DNA of 64,000 bases from Siphonodentalium dalli. Taxonomy: Eukaryota; Mollusca; Scaphopoda; Gadilida; Siphonodentaliidae. The position numbers were made by a program, and so were the translations under genes. Positions 62,361-64,000 of this stretch are shown here, piece after piece. The stretch spans positions 35,281,797 to 35,345,796 of the forward strand of contig CP136061.1 in the NCBI GenBank assembly GCA_032622095.1. The letters are read 5' to 3'. Position 1 is the stretch's first letter. Every line of letters begins with the position of its first letter. Under the pieces are notes generated by a model. The model made no database searches. It worked only from the letters and a program-made list of their open reading frames with translations, and was not told the origin of the DNA.

Positions 62361-62924
62361 CTGGAATGAGGAGATTAAGTGATTATAGTAACCTTCAAAT
62401 TAGGTTGAAATCGGTCAAGGGCTCTGTAAGAAAAATCGCGAACAGACCAGAACAGACAAACAGATCCCTGAACTCATTAATATATCTAAACCAGAGAACA
62501 CACATATGTTTTGCCATTAAATGCCATTAAATTATGACAAGTGTCATGATAAATAAAAAACACTGTTATAATCAAGGATAAATTTACAACATCATGGCAC
62601 AAATAGAAATCTCATTATATTATGATTTGACAACAAATTTGTTTTTGAATATACCCAATTTAACATTGAGTGTATACATGGATATCAAAATTAGGGTGAA
62701 GAAAGATGGCAGCAGAATTTTCAATGCAGCCATTGTCTAGCTTTGTCGCTGATTGGTCGAAAATATCCTCTAATAATTATTTTATTGACAGCTGTGGAAA
62801 GGTCCATTAACACATTTTAAGAGAAATTAACTCCTTCAGTGAAATGCAGGGTTAAGATTTGGTTGACCAGATTTTTATATTTCTGTTGTCAAGCGACCGA
62901 CCTTGTGAAAGTCATGGTACACAC

Positions 62925-63375
62925 ATCTCCCGAAAAAAAAGGAAGGTTGGCTTTTTTGGGACCAAAAAAATTGAGCTTTGGTAAAAACAATCTTTCTGAG
63001 CCGAGACAGTGGAATAACTCTGAGAAAAATAATTTGTTTCTGTCGTCCATATACATGATGCACATTCATAGCAATATATGGGCAACAGTTTCAATTCTCT
63101 AAATTTGAGATTGTGGGAGGAGTTATTATACATTGAAGATACCCAAAATCAATAAAGGGGAATAATTCAGAGAATTTGTTTTTCCGTTGTCCTTATATAT
63201 ATTGCACACAAATGGCTAACAATATCCTAAAGTTTCAATTCTCTACATTCAAAACTCTGGGAAGAGTTGATTACTCAATGAAGGTGCCCATAATGTGATG
63301 GACACACAGATGGATGGACAGACAGATGGAGTTAATTTCTATAGTCTCCTGAAAATTAATTTTTCGGGGGACAAA
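62925..63375. mobile_element. repeat element ending TTTTTCGGGGGACAAAG
   Basis: Begins 'cacatctcccgaaaaaaaag' and ends 'aatttttcgggggacaaagt'. Two ~140-bp units with 'ggaataactctgagaaaaat' / 'ggaataattcagagaatttg' and 'gtttctgtcgtcc'. Same end signature as 28520-30062. Confidence 0.6.
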
Positions 63376-63526
63376 GTAAGCCAATAATTGGACTGAAATC
63401 CATGACAATGTCAAACTATATTGCATCAGATCTAGATGAACTGATACTAAAAGTCTTATGTCAATGTGCATATATTTACAAAATATGACATAAACGAGAA
63501 AGTAACATTTGAATAAAATTTATTTG

Positions 63527-63684
63527 TTAACCCTTTCATGATGGGAGCTGCACTGAAGGATCCTGTGCCAATGCATTCTCTTATATATGCGAGTCTCCCA
63601 TAGGGAACCTCGTATATATAAGAGAATACATTGGCAAAGGGTTTTTCGCAAAATTTCAGGAAGCTCCAGTCATGTAAGGGTTAC
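63527..63684. mobile_element. TTAA hairpin MITE (CATGATGGGAGC family), short
   Basis: TTAACCCTTTCATGATGGGA ... CTCCAGTCATGTAAGGGTTA. One hairpin at 63565-63635 with loop CTCCCATAGGGAACC. The right TTAA has become TTAC. Confidence 0.75.
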
Positions 63685-63694
63685 CATAAATTTT

Positions 63695-64000
63695 GGTGTA
63701 TAAGACGCACCCCCATTTTTCAACCCCAAATCCTGCCTTTTGTTAAATACCTTTGTATAAGACGCACCCATTTTTAGATGCTGGAATTTCAAAAAACTGC
63801 TGTGGTAAGTATTGTACTGGTAAGTATTGAGAGCATGTATTCACACATCACATTTGGGGGGAAAAGAAATGAATCTCGTACTAATTTCTCACAGCACGGT
63901 TAAAGTTAAGTTCTGCAAACTGAACAACTTCCAACTTAAATCTGGTTTCGTAACTCTGACGTTTGCGCTTAATCCCACGTTTATCCAAAACGATCGAAGT
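63695..64000 (-). pseudogene. pogo-like transposon remnant with helix-turn-helix start
   Basis: 63884-64000 on the minus strand is open to the window edge and encodes KRQSYETRFKLEVVQFAE then LNFNRAVRN and a stop. The (R/K)xSYxxxFKLEVVxxAE pattern is the N-terminal DNA-binding helix-turn-helix of pogo/Tigger-type transposases. Downstream, TGTATAAGACGCACCC occurs twice (63698 and 63752), probably terminal repeat. The rest lies beyond 64000. Confidence 0.6.

Noticed and set aside
62361-63690. An upstream exon of the ANKRD26-like gene
   Set aside because: I looked for a minus-strand open segment ending with a two-base overhang before a GT donor and with coiled-coil composition. None was convincing; the open stretches belong to the GGGGGACAAAG-type repeat.

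Overview
This is a eukaryotic window: AT-rich, dominated by introns and transposon debris, with no bacterial-style gene packing. I read one protein-coding gene in it, on the minus strand, with 26 consecutive exons between 62360 and 646. Each exon has a GT donor and an AG acceptor. The 26 exons join without a break in phase into 1009 codons of nearly continuous coiled coil. The peptide lines up in order with the coiled-coil half of ANKRD26 (ankyrin repeat domain 26, the family that also includes the POTE and CCDC144 proteins). The ankyrin-repeat N-terminus must lie beyond 64000 and the last few codons before position 1. The interspersed repeats are of a kind I associate with molluscs, most likely a bivalve: units containing GGGCCATAACTC, runs of ACGG, and GGGGGTATAAT ends. 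I cannot name the species.

Layout, following the gene from high to low coordinates. 62361-64000 is upstream intron, with a pogo-like transposon remnant at the edge. 55-62 kb holds exons 1-4 and several hAT-like elements with 8-bp target duplications, two of them inserted in a tandem array of splice-donor copies. 44-55 kb holds exons 5-9, paired-hairpin TTAA MITEs and GGGGGTATAAT repeats. 37-44 kb holds exons 10-14. 31.5-37.9 kb is one large intron with a 3-kb element bearing terminal inverted repeats of about 550 bp. 21-31.5 kb holds exons 15-20, a 165-bp-period repeat, a hAT-like element, a PIF/Harbinger-like MITE and a flipped stem-loop. 12-21 kb holds exons 21-22 and more MITEs. 1-12 kb holds exons 23-26, hAT-like MITEs and long minisatellites.

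The most unusual observation concerns the exon ends. At six of the 26 exons (2, 4, 6, 8, 9 and 25) a short tandem repeat runs across the 5' splice site, so the end of the exon plus its GT donor is present in 2 to about 14 copies. A seventh exon (18) has a degenerate-looking version. In every case only the exon-proximal donor keeps the reading frame open. The second unusual observation is a hairpin of about 70 bp that is shared by four MITE families with different outer termini.

Apart from the one host gene, the only protein-coding traces are decayed transposase fragments: a BED finger, a TTF-type finger and a pogo-type helix-turn-helix. I found no rRNA, convincing tRNA, CRISPR array or operon.
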